DNA of 64,000 nucleotides, from positions 12,210,001-12,274,000 of the forward strand of contig JAUIMM010000121.1 in the NCBI GenBank assembly GCA_031769625.1, read 5' to 3'. Position numbers and translations under genes: made by a program. This document shows positions 34,246 to 46,039 of this stretch, one piece after another. This DNA is from Taudactylus pleione (Eukaryota > Chordata > Amphibia > Anura > Myobatrachidae). The notes beneath the pieces are model-generated. The model saw nothing but the letters and a program-made list of their open reading frames with translations, ran no database searches and was not told the origin of the DNA. Each line of letters begins with the position of its first letter. Within the stretch, counting starts at the first letter, position 1.

Positions 34246-34617
34246 TGGCCATACACCTGCACGACCAGCTTAAGATAAGATTCACATACGATTCCCCGGA
34301 GCTCCCTGGCAGTCCCGGCGGCATGATTTGTTGTCTTTCATTGCACACGATCTGTCGTACGATCGATCGTGTGCCTCACGCACTCATCAGGGAAAAGTCA
34401 TTGAAATAACATGAACGGACGCACGATGCGTCGCATGCACAAAATAAACGGTACGATCTACACACGATACGACGGATAATGTGGGCTGCACATCTGATCA
34501 TACGATCCGTTTTAGGAGCTGCTGGAGCGCGCATCGGATCGGATCTTACTCCAAAAATACACGATTTCTACACGATTCATTGTAAGACTCGCTGAAAATC
34601 GTGCAGGTGTATGGCCA
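34246..34617. mobile_element. Inverted-repeat element (GCTGGCCATACACCTGCACGA)
   Basis: Perfect ~20-bp terminal inverted repeats: gctggccatacacctgcacg at the left, cgtgcaggtgtatggccagc at the right. The 372-bp interior is rich in cgatcgtacg-type palindromes. No coding capacity. The left target duplication is obscured by the tandem repeat. Confidence 0.65.
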
Positions 34618-34664
34618 GCTTTATGGCTTACAGCAAGCCAAATGATTGAGGAAACAGTTGTCAT

Positions 34665-34706
<42 letters not shown>

Positions 34707-35946
34707 CTGTGTGTCAGTTTTGGGACTGATATTGGGGTGCGAGGCTCTCTGGGCTGGTGTGGCTGGACTTTCATGGCATCATAATGTACACTTTTTAAAT
34801 TCTTTAGTTTGTTTTTTATATATGTAGCACTAGTTTATACACTTTTAATTTTAATTCTAACCTACTTATGTAGGCCTTAACACATAGGCATTTCTTTATT
34901 ATGCTCTAACCTTCACTTTAAATCTCACACTAGTGTGATGCAATGGGGCAGTTCTGCTGGGTTGGCCTGGGGGGTCCCGTGCCCTGTATTTGTTCCATAG
35001 GAGTGTTAGGGACCTGCCTGATGGAGGTCACCTGGATATGGTTGGCAGGCCCATAATTATGGCCATCATTATGCTAAGAACCTCTTGGATGCAACTTAGC
35101 AGTATTATTATTAGGTTCAGCATAGGTAGAGTGTACACTTGGATTTGTTTCTGATTTTCTACAAATCTCAGCAGATAGCACCTCACACTGTGCTTAGGAT
35201 GTGCAATCTAGGGCCCCTCCCCCTATGTATCATACAGATGTGATTCTCTGGTGCGCCATGAAAAATGTTACTCAACCGCACAAATCGTCTTTTTTTTTCA
35301 TATTTCCTCAAAGTGCGTCTTATTCCCTCTGCTGATGCACTGCTAATCTGGGAAACAGACTAAGGACCAATATGACTGAGCCGCTCCATGCATCCCGCCA
35401 CGCACCATCATGCATATTTACACTACCACGGTTGCATAAAAAGTGCAAATCCTAACTCCCCAGCAGATGATCTATATGTAGCCTGCAATTGCAGATGTAC
35501 AGTATATAATTATTGATTCATAGGTTTTTATATCATGGAATGGTCTATGTTTAATGCTTATTCCAATAAAAATAACAGACTCTGAGATGAAGGCTGTGAA
35601 ATAGACTAGGAAAACGCAAGCAGAACAGTCCTAACCAGTGGTGGACTACTGCCTCTGCAGGGGGTGTATACACTAGATCATAAGGTGAGGAAGATCCGGC
35701 AATAATACGGGACCACCGCCTGCGGCTTCTTTATTGTTGTCCTGGTTTTGTAGTTCACTGCACACACACAAAACCTTGCGCATACTCATGAGAACGCAGA
35801 GGGGCCTCTTGATGGGGTGGACAGTGAGCAGTTCACCATCCCCCAAATTTTGGTGTTGGATCCATGTTCTGTCCCAGCCATAATTTATAGGAGACATTTA
35901 CTTGTTTAAAGTGGAAATAAATCTATATGTTTTATGCAAGAATGGA
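34618..35946. other. Intergenic DNA with a (TA)n run at 34668-34703
   Basis: Apart from the TA microsatellite and a vertebrate-like A/T-rich background, I see no gene or terminal inverted repeat. Confidence 0.45.
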
Positions 35947-35954
35947 CTATATGG

Positions 35955-36341
35955 CAGAGTTGCCGACTTGTAGCTCCCTCCTTCCGGGAGGGAGCTGTCG
36001 GGCATCCTCAGTAGGGGGGCGTGTCCCATCAAAAGGGGGCGTGACCCGGACCTTGACTAGTCAATGGGGGCGGGGCATGGGCGTGACAACGCGATCGCAT
36101 CATCGCGGCCCCGCTTCCTCTTCACAATGTCAAGATAAATGGCAGTGTGAAGCAGGAGGCGGGGCCATGATGACGCGAATCGCGTCATCGGGCCCCCCGC
36201 TGCCGGGGATAATACTGTATTCGCGGGGGGAGCCAGATGGATCGCCGGGGACCGGGAGACTTACCTACCTTTCCGGGGGGCCGGGAGCGGCACCCGATTT
36301 TCGGGAGGCTCCCGACCAAATCGGGAGGGTAGGTAAGTATG
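35955..36341. mobile_element. CATACTTGCC-family element with 8-bp duplication
   Basis: Starts cagagttgccgacttg and ends aggtaggtaagtatg. The 8-mer ctatatgg flanks both sides (35947-35954 and 36342-36349). The 8-bp duplication supports hAT ancestry for this end type, which also bounds the elements at 5730, 9353 and 12249. G/C-rich interior with gggagggagctgtcggg-type repeats; non-coding. Confidence 0.7.
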
Positions 36342-36363
36342 CTATATGGCCTTTCCTCTCATT

Positions 36364-36525
36364 GGGCCTGATTCAGAGTTGCACGCTGTTGCAGAGCTGC
36401 TGTGTCTTTGTACGCAGCTACTATGCAATAATATGCTAATACCGCAGGAGGTGTCTTGTGTAAGTGATGCCTCCAGCCAGCTTCTGTGATCTGCTGCTGC
36501 ATCCAAAGCGCAGCACTGAATCATT
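36364..36525. mobile_element. GGGCCTGATTCAGAG-family fragment
   Basis: Begins gggcctgattcagagttgc. A degraded right end, gcactgaatcattc, lies near 36525. Short and decayed; non-coding. Confidence 0.4.
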
Positions 36526-36719
36526 CTGCATGAACATTGGTCATCCGAGTAACCCTCATGTTACTCAGGATGGCCGGTGGTTCTATGCAGCTGAAGCCAG
36601 TGAAGCTGCATACAAGGATGCAGTCACTGGTTTTTAGATTGTTTTTTGGATTTAGCTCCACTTTAAATTGTAAGGTGTCTACTTGCTTCTAATAGCTATA
36701 TATATATATATATATATAT
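36526..36719. other. Intergenic DNA ending in (TA)n
   Basis: Holds no gene. The TA run at about 36697-36719 is the target of hAT copy C; its last eight bases, atatatat, are the target duplication. Confidence 0.7.
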
Positions 36720-36879
36720 TAGGGGTGAGCGGGTTCGGATTTCTGAAATCCGAACCCCCCCGAGCCCCCCCGATCCGAGTCCGATCCGAGTCAGGCTCGA
36801 CTTTTCCCGCCTGACTCGGATCTGAAATCGAGGCAAAACGTCATCATCCCGCCTTCCGAGTCTCGCGGGTTTTGGATCC

Positions 36880-36887
36880 TATATAAG
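36880..36887 (+). promoter_or_regulatory. TATA box of hAT copy C
   Basis: TATATAAG, in the same position and context as in copy B, 2639 bp before the transposase ATG. Confidence 0.6.
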
Positions 36888-37223
36888 GTACCCGCGTCGG
36901 CGCCATTTTCTCACTCGGCTGTGGACAGTGAAGAGGGAGGGTGGGAGTTAGTGCTGTGTAGTGTAGTGTAGTGTAGTGCTGCTGTTGTCCACTACTTCAA
37001 AATCCATAGGGGCTGGCTGTGTTGTGCTGTGCTGCTGTTGTTAATAGGGGCTGTGTCCACTACTTCAAAGTCCATAGGGGCTGGCTGGACTGTGTTGTGC
37101 AGTCAGTTCTCCATAGGGGCTGTGTCCACTCCAAAGTCCTGTGCAGTGTCCCAGTCCTAAAGGGGTGCTGTAGTGTTGTCCAGGGGGTGCTCTGTCCATC
37201 AGGGGTGCTCCCCCCAAGTGCTA

Positions 37224-39485
37224 AAAAAATAATATATTTTCTGTGTTTGTGAATTGTGTGCGCAGTAGCCGCACGTGCATCAACAAAGTAGTGCCAAGCG
37301 TGCGCCTGTGTCATAAGTAAAGGGCCGGCTGGCTTGACCGTTAAAGGGTGCTGTAACCCCCGAAAGTACACTCCAGTCCAAACCAAAAAAAAATTATTTT
37401 CTGTGTTTGTGAATTGTGTGCGCAGTAGCCGCACGTGCATCAACAAAGTAGTGCCAAGCGTGCGCCTGTGTCATAAGTAAAGGGCCGGCTGGCTTGATCG
37501 TTAAGGGTGCTGTAACCCCCGAAAGTACACTCCAGTCCAAACCAAAAAAAAAATTATTTTCTGTGTTTGTGAATTGTGTGCGCAGTAGCCGCACGTGCAT
37601 CAACAAAGTAGTGCCAAACGTGCGCCTGTGTCATAAGTAAAGGGCCGGCTGGCTTGACCGTTAAGGGTGCTGTAACCCCCGAAAGTACACTCCAGTCCAA
37701 ACCAAAAAAAAAATTATTTTCTGTGTTTGTGAATTGTGTGCGCAGTAGCCGCACGTGCATCAACAAAGTAGTGCCAAACGTGCGCCTGTGTCATAAGTAA
37801 AGGGCCGGCTGGCTTGACCGTTAAGGGTGCTGTAACCCCCGAAAGTACACTCCAGTCCAAACCAAAAAAAAAATTATTTTCTGTGTTTGTGAATTGTGTG
37901 CGCAGTAGCCGCACGTGCATCAACAAAGTAGTGCCAAACGTGCGCCTGTGTCATAAGTAAAGGGCCGGCTGGCTTGACCGTTAAGGGTGCTGTAACCCCC
38001 GAAAGTACACTCCAGTCCAAACCCAAAAAAAAATTATTTTCTGTGTTTGTGAATTGTGTGCGCAGTAGCCGCACGTGCATCAACAAAGTAGTGCCAAGCG
38101 TGCGCCTGTGTCATAAGTAAAGGGCCGGCTGGCTTGACCGTTAAGGGTGCTGTAACCCCCGAAAGTACACTCCAGTCCAAACCAAAAAAAAAATTATTTT
38201 CTGTGTTTGTGAATTGTGTGCGCAGTAGCCGCACGTGCATCAACAAAGTAGTGCCAAGCGTGCGCCTGTGTCATAAGTAAAGGGCCGGCTGGCTTGACCG
38301 TTAAGGGTGCTGTAACCCCCGAAAGTACACTCCAGTCCAAACCTAAAAAAAAATTATTTTCTGTGTTTGTGAATTGTGTGCGCAGTAGCCGCATGTGCAT
38401 CAACAAAGTAGTGCCAAGCGTGCGCCTGTGTCATAAGTAAAGGGCCGGCTGGCTTGACCGTTAAAGGGTGCTGTAACCCCCGAAAGTACACTCCAGTCCA
38501 AACCAAAAAAAAATTATTTTCTGTGTTTGTGAATTGTGTGCGCAGTAGCCGCACGTGCATCAACAAAGTAGTGCCAAGCGTGCGCCTGTGTCATAAGTAA
38601 AGGGCCGGCTGGCTTGACCGTTAAGGGTGCTGTAACCCCCGAAAGTACACTCCAGTCCAAACCTAAAAAAAAATTATTTTCTGTGTTTGTGAATTGTGTG
38701 CGCAGTAGCCGCACGTGCATCAACAAAGTAGTGCCAAGAGTGCGCCTGTGTCATAAGTAAAGGGCCGGCTGGCTTGACCGTTAAAGGGTGCTGTAACCCC
38801 CGAAAGTACACTCCAGTCCAAACCAAAAAAAAATTATTTTCTGTGTTTGTGAATTGTGTGCGCAGTAGCCGCACGTGCATCAACAAAGTAGTGCCAAGCG
38901 TGCGCCTGTGTCATAAGTAAAGGGCCGGCTGGCTTGACCGTTAAAGGGTGCTGTAACCCCCGAAAGTACACTCCAGTCCAAACCAAAAAAAAATTATTTT
39001 CTGTGTTTGTGAATTGTGTGCGCAGTAGCCGCACGTGCATCAACAAAGTAGTGCCAAGCGTGCGCCTGTGTCATAAGTAAAGGGCCGGCTGGCTTGACCG
39101 TTAAAGGGTGCTGTAACCCCCGAAAGTACACTCCAGTCCAAACCAAAAAAAAATTATTTTCTGTGTTTGTGAATTGTGTGCGCAGTAGCCGCACGTGCAT
39201 CAACAAAGTAGTGCCAAGCGTGCGCCTGTGTCATAAGTAAAGGGCCGGCTGGCTTGACCGTTAAAGGGTGCTGTAACCCCCGAAAGTACACTCCAGTCCA
39301 AACCAAAAAAAAAATTATTTTCTGTGTTTGTGAATTGTGTGCGCAGTAGCCGCACGTGCATCAACAAAGTAGTGCCAAGAGTGCGCCTGTGTCATAAGGG
39401 CCGGCTGGCTTGACCGTTAAAGGGTGCTGTAACCCACAAAGTACACTCCAGTCCAAACCAAAAAAAAAATTATTTTCTGTGTTTA
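37224..39485 (+). repeat. Fourteen-unit ~160-bp leader array, hAT copy C
   Basis: gtgcatcaac marks units at about 37276 and every ~160 bp to 39357. The order of unit variants at both ends matches copy B (unit 2 has gatcgttaag; the last unit lacks taaa), while the middle differs, so units were gained or lost internally. One unit has gcatgtgcat instead of gcacgtgcat, creating the only sense-strand ATG in this leader (38393). Confidence 0.93.
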
Positions 39486-39518
39486 GCCGCACGTATATAT
39501 CAAATCGATATAACATAA

Positions 39519-42500
39519 ATGGAGGACCAAACTTTCTCCGATAAAAATAAAATAGAGAAAGATCAAGAACCACTTCCTCCTAGTGCTGAAGCTGCTGCCA
39601 CTAGTCATGACATAGACGATAACATGCCATCAACGTCGTCTGCCAAGGCCGATGCCCAATGTCATAGTAGAGGGCACATACAATCCCAAATGGCAAAGTT
39701 CAGGAAAATGACCTTGAAAAAGACATTTAAATCAGCTGAAGAGAAACGTAAACTTGCCAATATGCCATTTACGACACGGAGTGGCAAGGAACGGCTAAGG
39801 TCGATCCCTAGTATGTTCATGACTAGTGGTTCAGCTTCACATGACGATGGAAGCACTCCTCCCACTAAAAAAATCAAAAGAGTTAAGCTGGCAAAAGCAC
39901 AGCGAAGAACTGTGCTTTCTAAGAAGATATCACAAATCCCCAAAGAGAGTCCAAGTGTGGTGGTGGTTGCGATGCCTGACCTTCCCAGCACTGGACGGGA
40001 AGAGGTGGCTCTTTCCACCATTTGCACGCCCCCTGCAAGTGCTGAAAGGAGCACCCACAGTCCACTTGCTGATATGCAAATTGAAGATGTCACTGTTGAA
40101 GTACAACAGGATGAGGATACTGGTGTAGCTGGCGCTGAGGAGGAAGTTGGCGAGGAGGATTCTGATGGTGATGTGGTTTGTTTAAATCAGGCTCCGGGGG
40201 AGACAGTTGTTGTCCGTGGGATGAAAAAGCCCATCACGGTCATGCCTGGGCAGAAGACCAAACATTCCACCTCTTTGGTCTGGCAATATTTCTATCCAAA
40301 TCCGGACAACAACTGTCTTGCCATATGTACCATATGTAAAGGTGAAATAAGTAGGGGTAGGGACGTCAACCACCTAGGAACATCCTCCCTTATACGGCAC
40401 CTGCAGCGCGTTCATATAAAGTTACTGTCAAGTTCAGAAACTTTGGCTAAGACCGTAAGCAGTCCAGGGACACCTAAATCCCGTTGTCCTGTTGTATCCA
40501 AGCGCCTGCAAACCACACCGTCAACTCCCTCCTCGTCAATTTCCTCCTTAGTCAGGATCGGAAGTAGTCCTGCAGGCCATGTCACTGGCATGACTGACTC
40601 TCCTATCCGGGATTCCTCTGGAGGATCCTGCATTGCTACGCCTACTGCTGCCGCTGCTGCTGTTGCTGCTGCTGGGAGTCGTTCATCATCCCAGAGAGGA
40701 AGTAGGAACACCACTACTTTTACTAAACAATTGACCCTCCAACAGTCCTTAGCGAGGAGGATGAAGTACGACAGCAGTCATCCTGAAGCAAAACGTATAA
40801 CTGAGGCCTTGACTGCTATGTTGGTGTTAGACGTGCGTCCGGTATCCGCCATTAGTGCAGTGGGATTTAGACAATTGATGGAGGTAGTGTGTCCCCGGTT
40901 CCAAATCCCGTCTAGATTCCACTTCACTAGGCAGGCGATACCGAGACTGTACAGAAACGTCAGAAAAAGTGTCCTCAGTGTCCTGAAAAATGCCGTTGTA
41001 CACAATGTCCACTTAACCACGGACATGTGGACAAGTGGAACAGGGCAGACTAAGGACTATATGACTGTGACAGCCCACTGGGTAGATGTATCACCTTACG
41101 CAGCAACAGCAGCAGCGTCACCAGTAGCAGCATCTCAGAAATGCCAGCTCGTTACAAGGCAGGCTACGCTGTGTATCACCGGTTTCAGTAAGAGGCACAC
41201 CGCCGACAACCTCTTAGAGAAACTGAGGGAAATCATCGCCCAGTGGCTTACCCCACTTAGACTCTCCTGGGGATTTGTGATATCTGACAACGCCACCAAT
41301 ATTGTGCGGGCATTACATCTGGGCAAATTCCAGCACGTCCCATGTTTTGCTCACACAATAAACTTGGTGGTGCAGAATTTTCTGAAAAGCGACAGGGGCG
41401 TGCAGGAGACGCTTTGGGTGGCCCGAAAAATTTCTGGCCACTTTCGCCATTCAGCGACTGCGTGCCGAAGACTGGAGCGCCAGCAAACACTCTTGAACCT
41501 GCCCCGCCATCACCTGAAGCAAGAGGTTGTGACGCGGTGGAACTCAACCCTCTATATGCTTCAGAGGATGGAGGAGCAGCAAAAGGCCATACAAGCCTAT
41601 ACATCCACCTATCACATAGGCAAAGGAGGGGGTATGCACCTGACTCAAGCGCAGTGGAGAATGATTTCCGTGTTGTGCAAGGTTCTCCAGCCCTTCGAAC
41701 TTGCCACACGTGAAGTCAGTTCAGACACTGCCAGCTTGAGTCAGGTCATTCCCCTCATCAGGCTTTTGCAGAAGCAGCTGGAGAAAGTGAAGGAGGAGCT
41801 AAGACGGAGCGATTCCGCTCGGCATGTGGGACTTGTGGATGAAGCCCTTCATTCGCTTTGCCAGGATTCCAGGGTGGTCAATCTGTTGAAATCAGACCAC
41901 TACGTTTTGCCCACCGTGCTCGATCCTAGGTTTAAAGCCTATGTGGTGTCTCTCTTTCCGGCCGACACAAGCCTGCAGAGGTGCAAAGACCTGCTGGTGA
42001 ACACACTGTCAGCTGAAGCGGAACGTGACACGTCAACGGCTCCTTCTTCATTTTCTCCTGCAACTGGGGCTGCCAGGAAAAAACTTAGGTATCCTAAGCA
42101 ACCCGCTGGCGGTGATGCAGGGCAGGCAGGACCAAGTTTGGGTATCTGGTCTGGACTGAAGGACCTGGCAACAATTTCTGACATGTCTACTGTCACTGCA
42201 TATGATACTGTCACCATTGACAGAATGGTGGAGGATTACATCGGTGACAGCATCCAAGTAGGCATGGCAGACAGTCCATACCTGTACTGGCAGGAAAAAG
42301 AGGCAATTTGGAGGCCCCTGTACAAACTGGCTCTATTTTACCTGAGTTGCCCCCCCTCCAGTGTGTACTCCGAAAGAGTGTTTAGTGCAGCCGGGAACCT
42401 TGTCAGCGAAAGGCGTAGGAGGTTGCTTCCACAGAATGTGGAGAAGATGATGTTCATCAAAATGAATTATCAGCTCTTCCAGGGAGACCAGCCTCCAGAA

Positions 42501-42632
42501 GGTACAGAGGGACCTGTGGTGGTGGATTCAAGTGGGGACGAGTTAATACTTTGTGAGGATGAGGATGTACACACTGAAGAGGGTGAGGAATCGGTGGATG
42601 AGGAGGATGAGGATGACATCTTGCCTCCATAG
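39519..42632 (+). CDS. hAT transposase, BED-finger type (copy C)
   Basis: 1037 residues, with the same domains as copy B: BED finger C270/C273/H294/H299, core Asp 502 and 590, CxxH 609-612, W674, and the Glu of YSERVFSAAG (one residue later than in B). Differences from B include P113T, K300I just after the last zinc ligand, D699H, a His retained at 794, Pro instead of Ala in the L(A/P)TVLDPRFK segment, and Gly for Asp in PSL(D/G)IWSG. The Pro falls in a segment normally well conserved in hAT enzymes, so this copy may be impaired although its frame is open. Confidence 0.93.
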   Translation: MEDQTFSDKNKIEKDQEPLPPSAEAAATSHDIDDNMPSTSSAKADAQCHSRGHIQSQMAKFRKMTLKKTFKSAEEKRKLANMPFTTRSGKERLRSIPSMFMTSGSASHDDGSTPPTKKIKRVKLAKAQRRTVLSKKISQIPKESPSVVVVAMPDLPSTGREEVALSTICTPPASAERSTHSPLADMQIEDVTVEVQQDEDTGVAGAEEEVGEEDSDGDVVCLNQAPGETVVVRGMKKPITVMPGQKTKHSTSLVWQYFYPNPDNNCLAICTICKGEISRGRDVNHLGTSSLIRHLQRVHIKLLSSSETLAKTVSSPGTPKSRCPVVSKRLQTTPSTPSSSISSLVRIGSSPAGHVTGMTDSPIRDSSGGSCIATPTAAAAAVAAAGSRSSSQRGSRNTTTFTKQLTLQQSLARRMKYDSSHPEAKRITEALTAMLVLDVRPVSAISAVGFRQLMEVVCPRFQIPSRFHFTRQAIPRLYRNVRKSVLSVLKNAVVHNVHLTTDMWTSGTGQTKDYMTVTAHWVDVSPYAATAAASPVAASQKCQLVTRQATLCITGFSKRHTADNLLEKLREIIAQWLTPLRLSWGFVISDNATNIVRALHLGKFQHVPCFAHTINLVVQNFLKSDRGVQETLWVARKISGHFRHSATACRRLERQQTLLNLPRHHLKQEVVTRWNSTLYMLQRMEEQQKAIQAYTSTYHIGKGGGMHLTQAQWRMISVLCKVLQPFELATREVSSDTASLSQVIPLIRLLQKQLEKVKEELRRSDSARHVGLVDEALHSLCQDSRVVNLLKSDHYVLPTVLDPRFKAYVVSLFPADTSLQRCKDLLVNTLSAEAERDTSTAPSSFSPATGAARKKLRYPKQPAGGDAGQAGPSLGIWSGLKDLATISDMSTVTAYDTVTIDRMVEDYIGDSIQVGMADSPYLYWQEKEAIWRPLYKLALFYLSCPPSSVYSERVFSAAGNLVSERRRRLLPQNVEKMMFIKMNYQLFQGDQPPEGTEGPVVVDSSGDELILCEDEDVHTEEGEESVDEEDEDDILPP

Positions 42633-42688
42633 AGCCAGTTTGTGCAGGGACACATTAATTGCCAGCTTGTTTTGTGGGGGCCCAAACG

Positions 42689-42744
42689 AACCAATCATTT
42701 CAGCCACAGTTGTGTGGCAGACCCTGGCGCTGAAATGATTGGTT
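42689..42744 (+). other. 3' hairpin of hAT copy C
   Basis: Perfect 16-bp stem (42689-42704 with 42729-42744), as in copies A and B. Confidence 0.75.
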
Positions 42745-43275
42745 TGTTAAAGTGTGCATGTCCTGTTTATACAACATAAGGGTGGGTGGGAGGGCCCAAG
42801 GACAATTCCATCTTGCACCTCTTTTTTTTCTTTGCATTATGTACAGTTTGGGGCCTAGTTTTTCAAACTGCCATCCTGTCTGCCACTGCAGTTTCACGCC
42901 TAGATGGGTCACGTGTTTGTGCCGCCCACTCGTGTCGCTTAGCATAGTCATCCAGCTACCTCGGTGCAACGTTTTGGACATAAAAACACTATTGTGAGGT
43001 GTGAGGTGTTCAGAATAGACTGGAAATGAGTGGAAATTAAGGTTATTGAGGTTAATAATAGCATAGGAGCAGAAAAACCTACAAATTCTGTGATTTTAGC
43101 TGTTTTTATTCTTTTTTTAAAAAAAATACAGATCCAAAACACAAAACCCAGAACCCAAAACACGGAAGGGTGGTTTTGGCAAAACCAATCCAGATCCAAA
43201 ACACGAAGAAAGATCCAGATCCAAAACCAAAACACAAAACACGAAAAGTGGCCGGTGCACACCCCTAATATATAT

Positions 43276-43647
43276 ACTTAAGGCCAATATTATAGGAATA
43301 CATATCAGCAATAATAGGCATCAAAATGGATGGCTGACTAGAGAAATACATTTAAAACCAAGATTATTTTAATTAGATATCTTTTCCTGCTTCATACATG
43401 TCTGTAAAATGGGTAGTCTTTAATCAAGAAGGTATATGACTGTATCTGGCACACACATTGTTGTAACAGAGGTCTACAGTTAAAATACTTCTTGTTATTT
43501 TTTGCATGAGTGACTAAATTCTGATGTCTAGCAACATCTTATTCAGAAGCTATTGACTGAAGACAGAGGCGTCAAGCGAAGGGCAGCCAAAAAGTTGTAC
43601 GATTTCTTGCACTTCACCTGGAGACTATTTATAAAGGTCCAGTAAAA
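43276..43647. other. Intergenic DNA
   Basis: No gene or repeat recognised. Confidence 0.45.
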
Positions 43648-43953
43648 GGGCCTATCCACTAGCAGACCTCAAAGCAACTGCTCGATTACGACATTGTAAT
43701 CATGCAGTCGTTTCACAGTATGTGCTGTGCCTACACTGAATAAGCAGTTGTTTAGTGTAGGCACATCAATCATCCCCTAACCTTCATGTTGGGGCGATGA
43801 TTGATGTCGGAAACGAAAAGCGGGAGTGCGCATCGCTGGTCCTTTCCGACATTGATGTGCCCGATTCATGCCCAATTCATGAGCGATTGAACGATAAAGA
43901 TATCCTCATCGTTCAATCGCTCATAGAAATCGGAAAGTGGATGTGCGCCTTAA
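43648..43953. mobile_element. Miniature inverted-repeat element (AGGGCCTATCCACT ends)
   Basis: Left agggcctatccact is mirrored by agtggatgtgcgcctt at the right. The interior has a palindrome gcgattgaacgat...atcgttcaatcgc. The right end coincides with the insertion point of the next element. Non-coding; its gaacgatt motifs recall the element at 26165. Confidence 0.5.
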
Positions 43954-44552
43954 GGGCCTGATTCAGAGCCGCTCGTAAGCGGCCGCTCGTTCGTTCCGAG
44001 CGATGTTTGCACAACTGCGCATGCGTACAGATCGTAATACGCATGCGCAAACCAGTCAGTGCGGCCGAAAATCGTTTCTTCGCTAAATAGCGAATGCCTG
44101 CTATTTTGAGTGACAGGAGAAGGCGTATGTGGGTGGTAACGGGGGAAGGTGCTTGAAAACGGGGAGTGGAGATCCGAATGCAGGCGTGCTTAAAGGTCAA
44201 AACGGGCGTTTTAAGGGTGTGCATAATTAATACAGCAGCGTCATTGACCACGTCACTGGGTTATTTTATAGTCAGAACTGCTCGCAAGATTGCGGTAGGA
44301 AGTACCAACCACAAGAATAGCGAGCAGTTCATACGCTGGTCGATGTTCTCGATTAATCTAATAAATAGTGGACATGACGTAGGATGCGAGCGGCCAGGGG
44401 GCGTAGTTTTCAAAAAAACGACCGCATGTTTTGTTCGCTCGTTCAGACCTAGAGGCATGAACAGACCGCAAAGAGCGAACGGTTCATTTGAATAGCCACC
44501 CCTTTTTCCTGAACGAGCGAGCGCAAATAGCGTCCGGCACTGAATCAGGCCC
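43954..44552. mobile_element. Harbinger-like element, GGGCCTGATTCAGAG family, intact ends
   Basis: gggcctgattcagagccgct at the left, ggcactgaatcaggccc at the right, and identical taa triplets at 43951-43953 and 44553-44555. The TAA duplication and GGGCC ends fit PIF/Harbinger. 599 bp without a transposase frame. Interior motifs gagcgagcgc/gcgctcgctc are palindromic. Confidence 0.7.
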
Positions 44553-44555
44553 TAA

Positions 44556-45039
44556 TTTCATCTGTGTTTAGAAGACTTGTTTGTGCAACATAACAGAAAC
44601 AAACAAGGAGCTGAGATGCATTTTATTGGCCATGTAAAGACGATAATACCTAAAACATGTACTAGTGTAATTAAATAAACATTGTGCAACATCTCCAGAC
44701 ATGAACAATGTATACTTTGAGTTTATGTAAATATATCCTGTTGGAGAAGTTAATTCCCCCCCTCCCTCCGATCTCTGAGTTGAGCACTTATTAGTCATAT
44801 ATAGTTCAATTACGGCATTCTCCATGTGGCATGTGTGGGCCAGCAAACTGATCATAGGTAGTGACTGAAGTTAAAGAAAGAAGTCAGCCTATGTCATTTG
44901 TATTAAACGACGAATAGTAATAATTACTGCTCCCTGTTTCTCCGTGGACCAGCCACTGCAAGGTATAATACAGGTAACTAATGTATACTGTATTTTTACC
45001 TAAATCCATACAAACTTTTCTTCAAATGGATTACCCTAA
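44556..45039. other. Intergenic DNA
   Basis: No gene or repeat recognised. Confidence 0.4.
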
Positions 45040-45590
45040 TGACATGATCTAGATGGTGGACGCAGAAGCACTTGCAGCTGCGTCTATTGGCGATCGCCGG
45101 TCTGCGACTTTATCCAAATGCTGCTACAAACTCCTTCCCCTGTGTACATCGGTACGCCCGAATGTGCAAGGACTGAGACACCCACTTTCCATGCACTCTG
45201 TAATAACAATTGGTGCATTCTTAGACGCCACCATCGGTCGCACCATCGAAACTTGCACCAACCCTGTGGCAGTTACAGTTTCCCCATCTGTGTATGGCCT
45301 CCTATGTGCGTGGTTGAGCATCTGTGTACAGAACCGCTTTCACTGTCATGGGCACGACTCTCCTATAACACGCCCGGAATACTGATTATCTCCGATCGTG
45401 TGCTAAGACACCTCCTTGTCACTGCCTAGGAACGTCACCCTGCGTGCACTTGAAATTACAACTGCTACTCTGTACGGACCCAACAGGATACATGTTCAGT
45501 GCGACTTAGACACATGCACAGTAGCAAAACTTTGCTCATCTACGTCTGACACTGGCAGTGTGTCCACCTCTGAATCAGGCACATGGTGCC
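45040..45590. mobile_element. Dispersed repeat X, second copy
   Basis: Collinear with 16900-17400 (see there), ending in tctgaatcaggcac. Neither copy has an open frame longer than about 110 codons in a conserved frame, so it is probably a non-autonomous element. Left boundary not found. Confidence 0.45.
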
Positions 45591-46039
45591 TTCCTCTCTC
45601 ATTTATGGCCAAGGGATGCATTAATGCATGTACAGTATGTCTGCATGAATGATGTTGCAACAAGAAGAAATACCTCCCAAGTCTTATATATTTCACATTG
45701 CAACATTGGGCCGCAATGGACAGAAAGGGTATGCAGAGGGTTTAATTTGATTGACCATTTATATTTTTTTCCCTTGAATGGGTGAGTAGGGGCCCCAGTG
45801 CATTGATTTGCCCAGGGCCCACACTGCTGTTAAGATAGCCCTGCTCATAGGTCCTGAAAGTGCTGGGCCACACCCAACCAAAACTCTTATCCTCCCCTAA
45901 AACCACTCCTTTAATGCTGAATTTACCCGGGGAACACATCCCAAATGGTCTTTATCCAGAGTGTTAAAGCTGGGGAATGTAACTATTTGCTATTTAGTAG
46001 ATTGATAAAGGAGGACAGAGTAAAACGGGATGTAGTTAT
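45591..46039. other. Intergenic DNA with a possible hAT end
   Basis: No gene. At 45780-45850, tagccctgct and gggccccagtgcattgattt read on the minus strand like the start of a hAT-type element (agcagggctatcttaacagc), but its partner end is not visible. Confidence 0.3.

Larger units (their letters stand above)
36720..43267 (+). mobile_element. Complete hAT transposon, copy C (6548 bp)
   Basis: Same family and layout as copy B, with atatatat duplications at 36712-36719 and 43268-43275. It is 642 bp longer than B, almost exactly four extra 160-bp leader units (14 in all). The transposase frame is open. It is very close to copy B along its whole length. It landed in a TA microsatellite. Confidence 0.95.
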
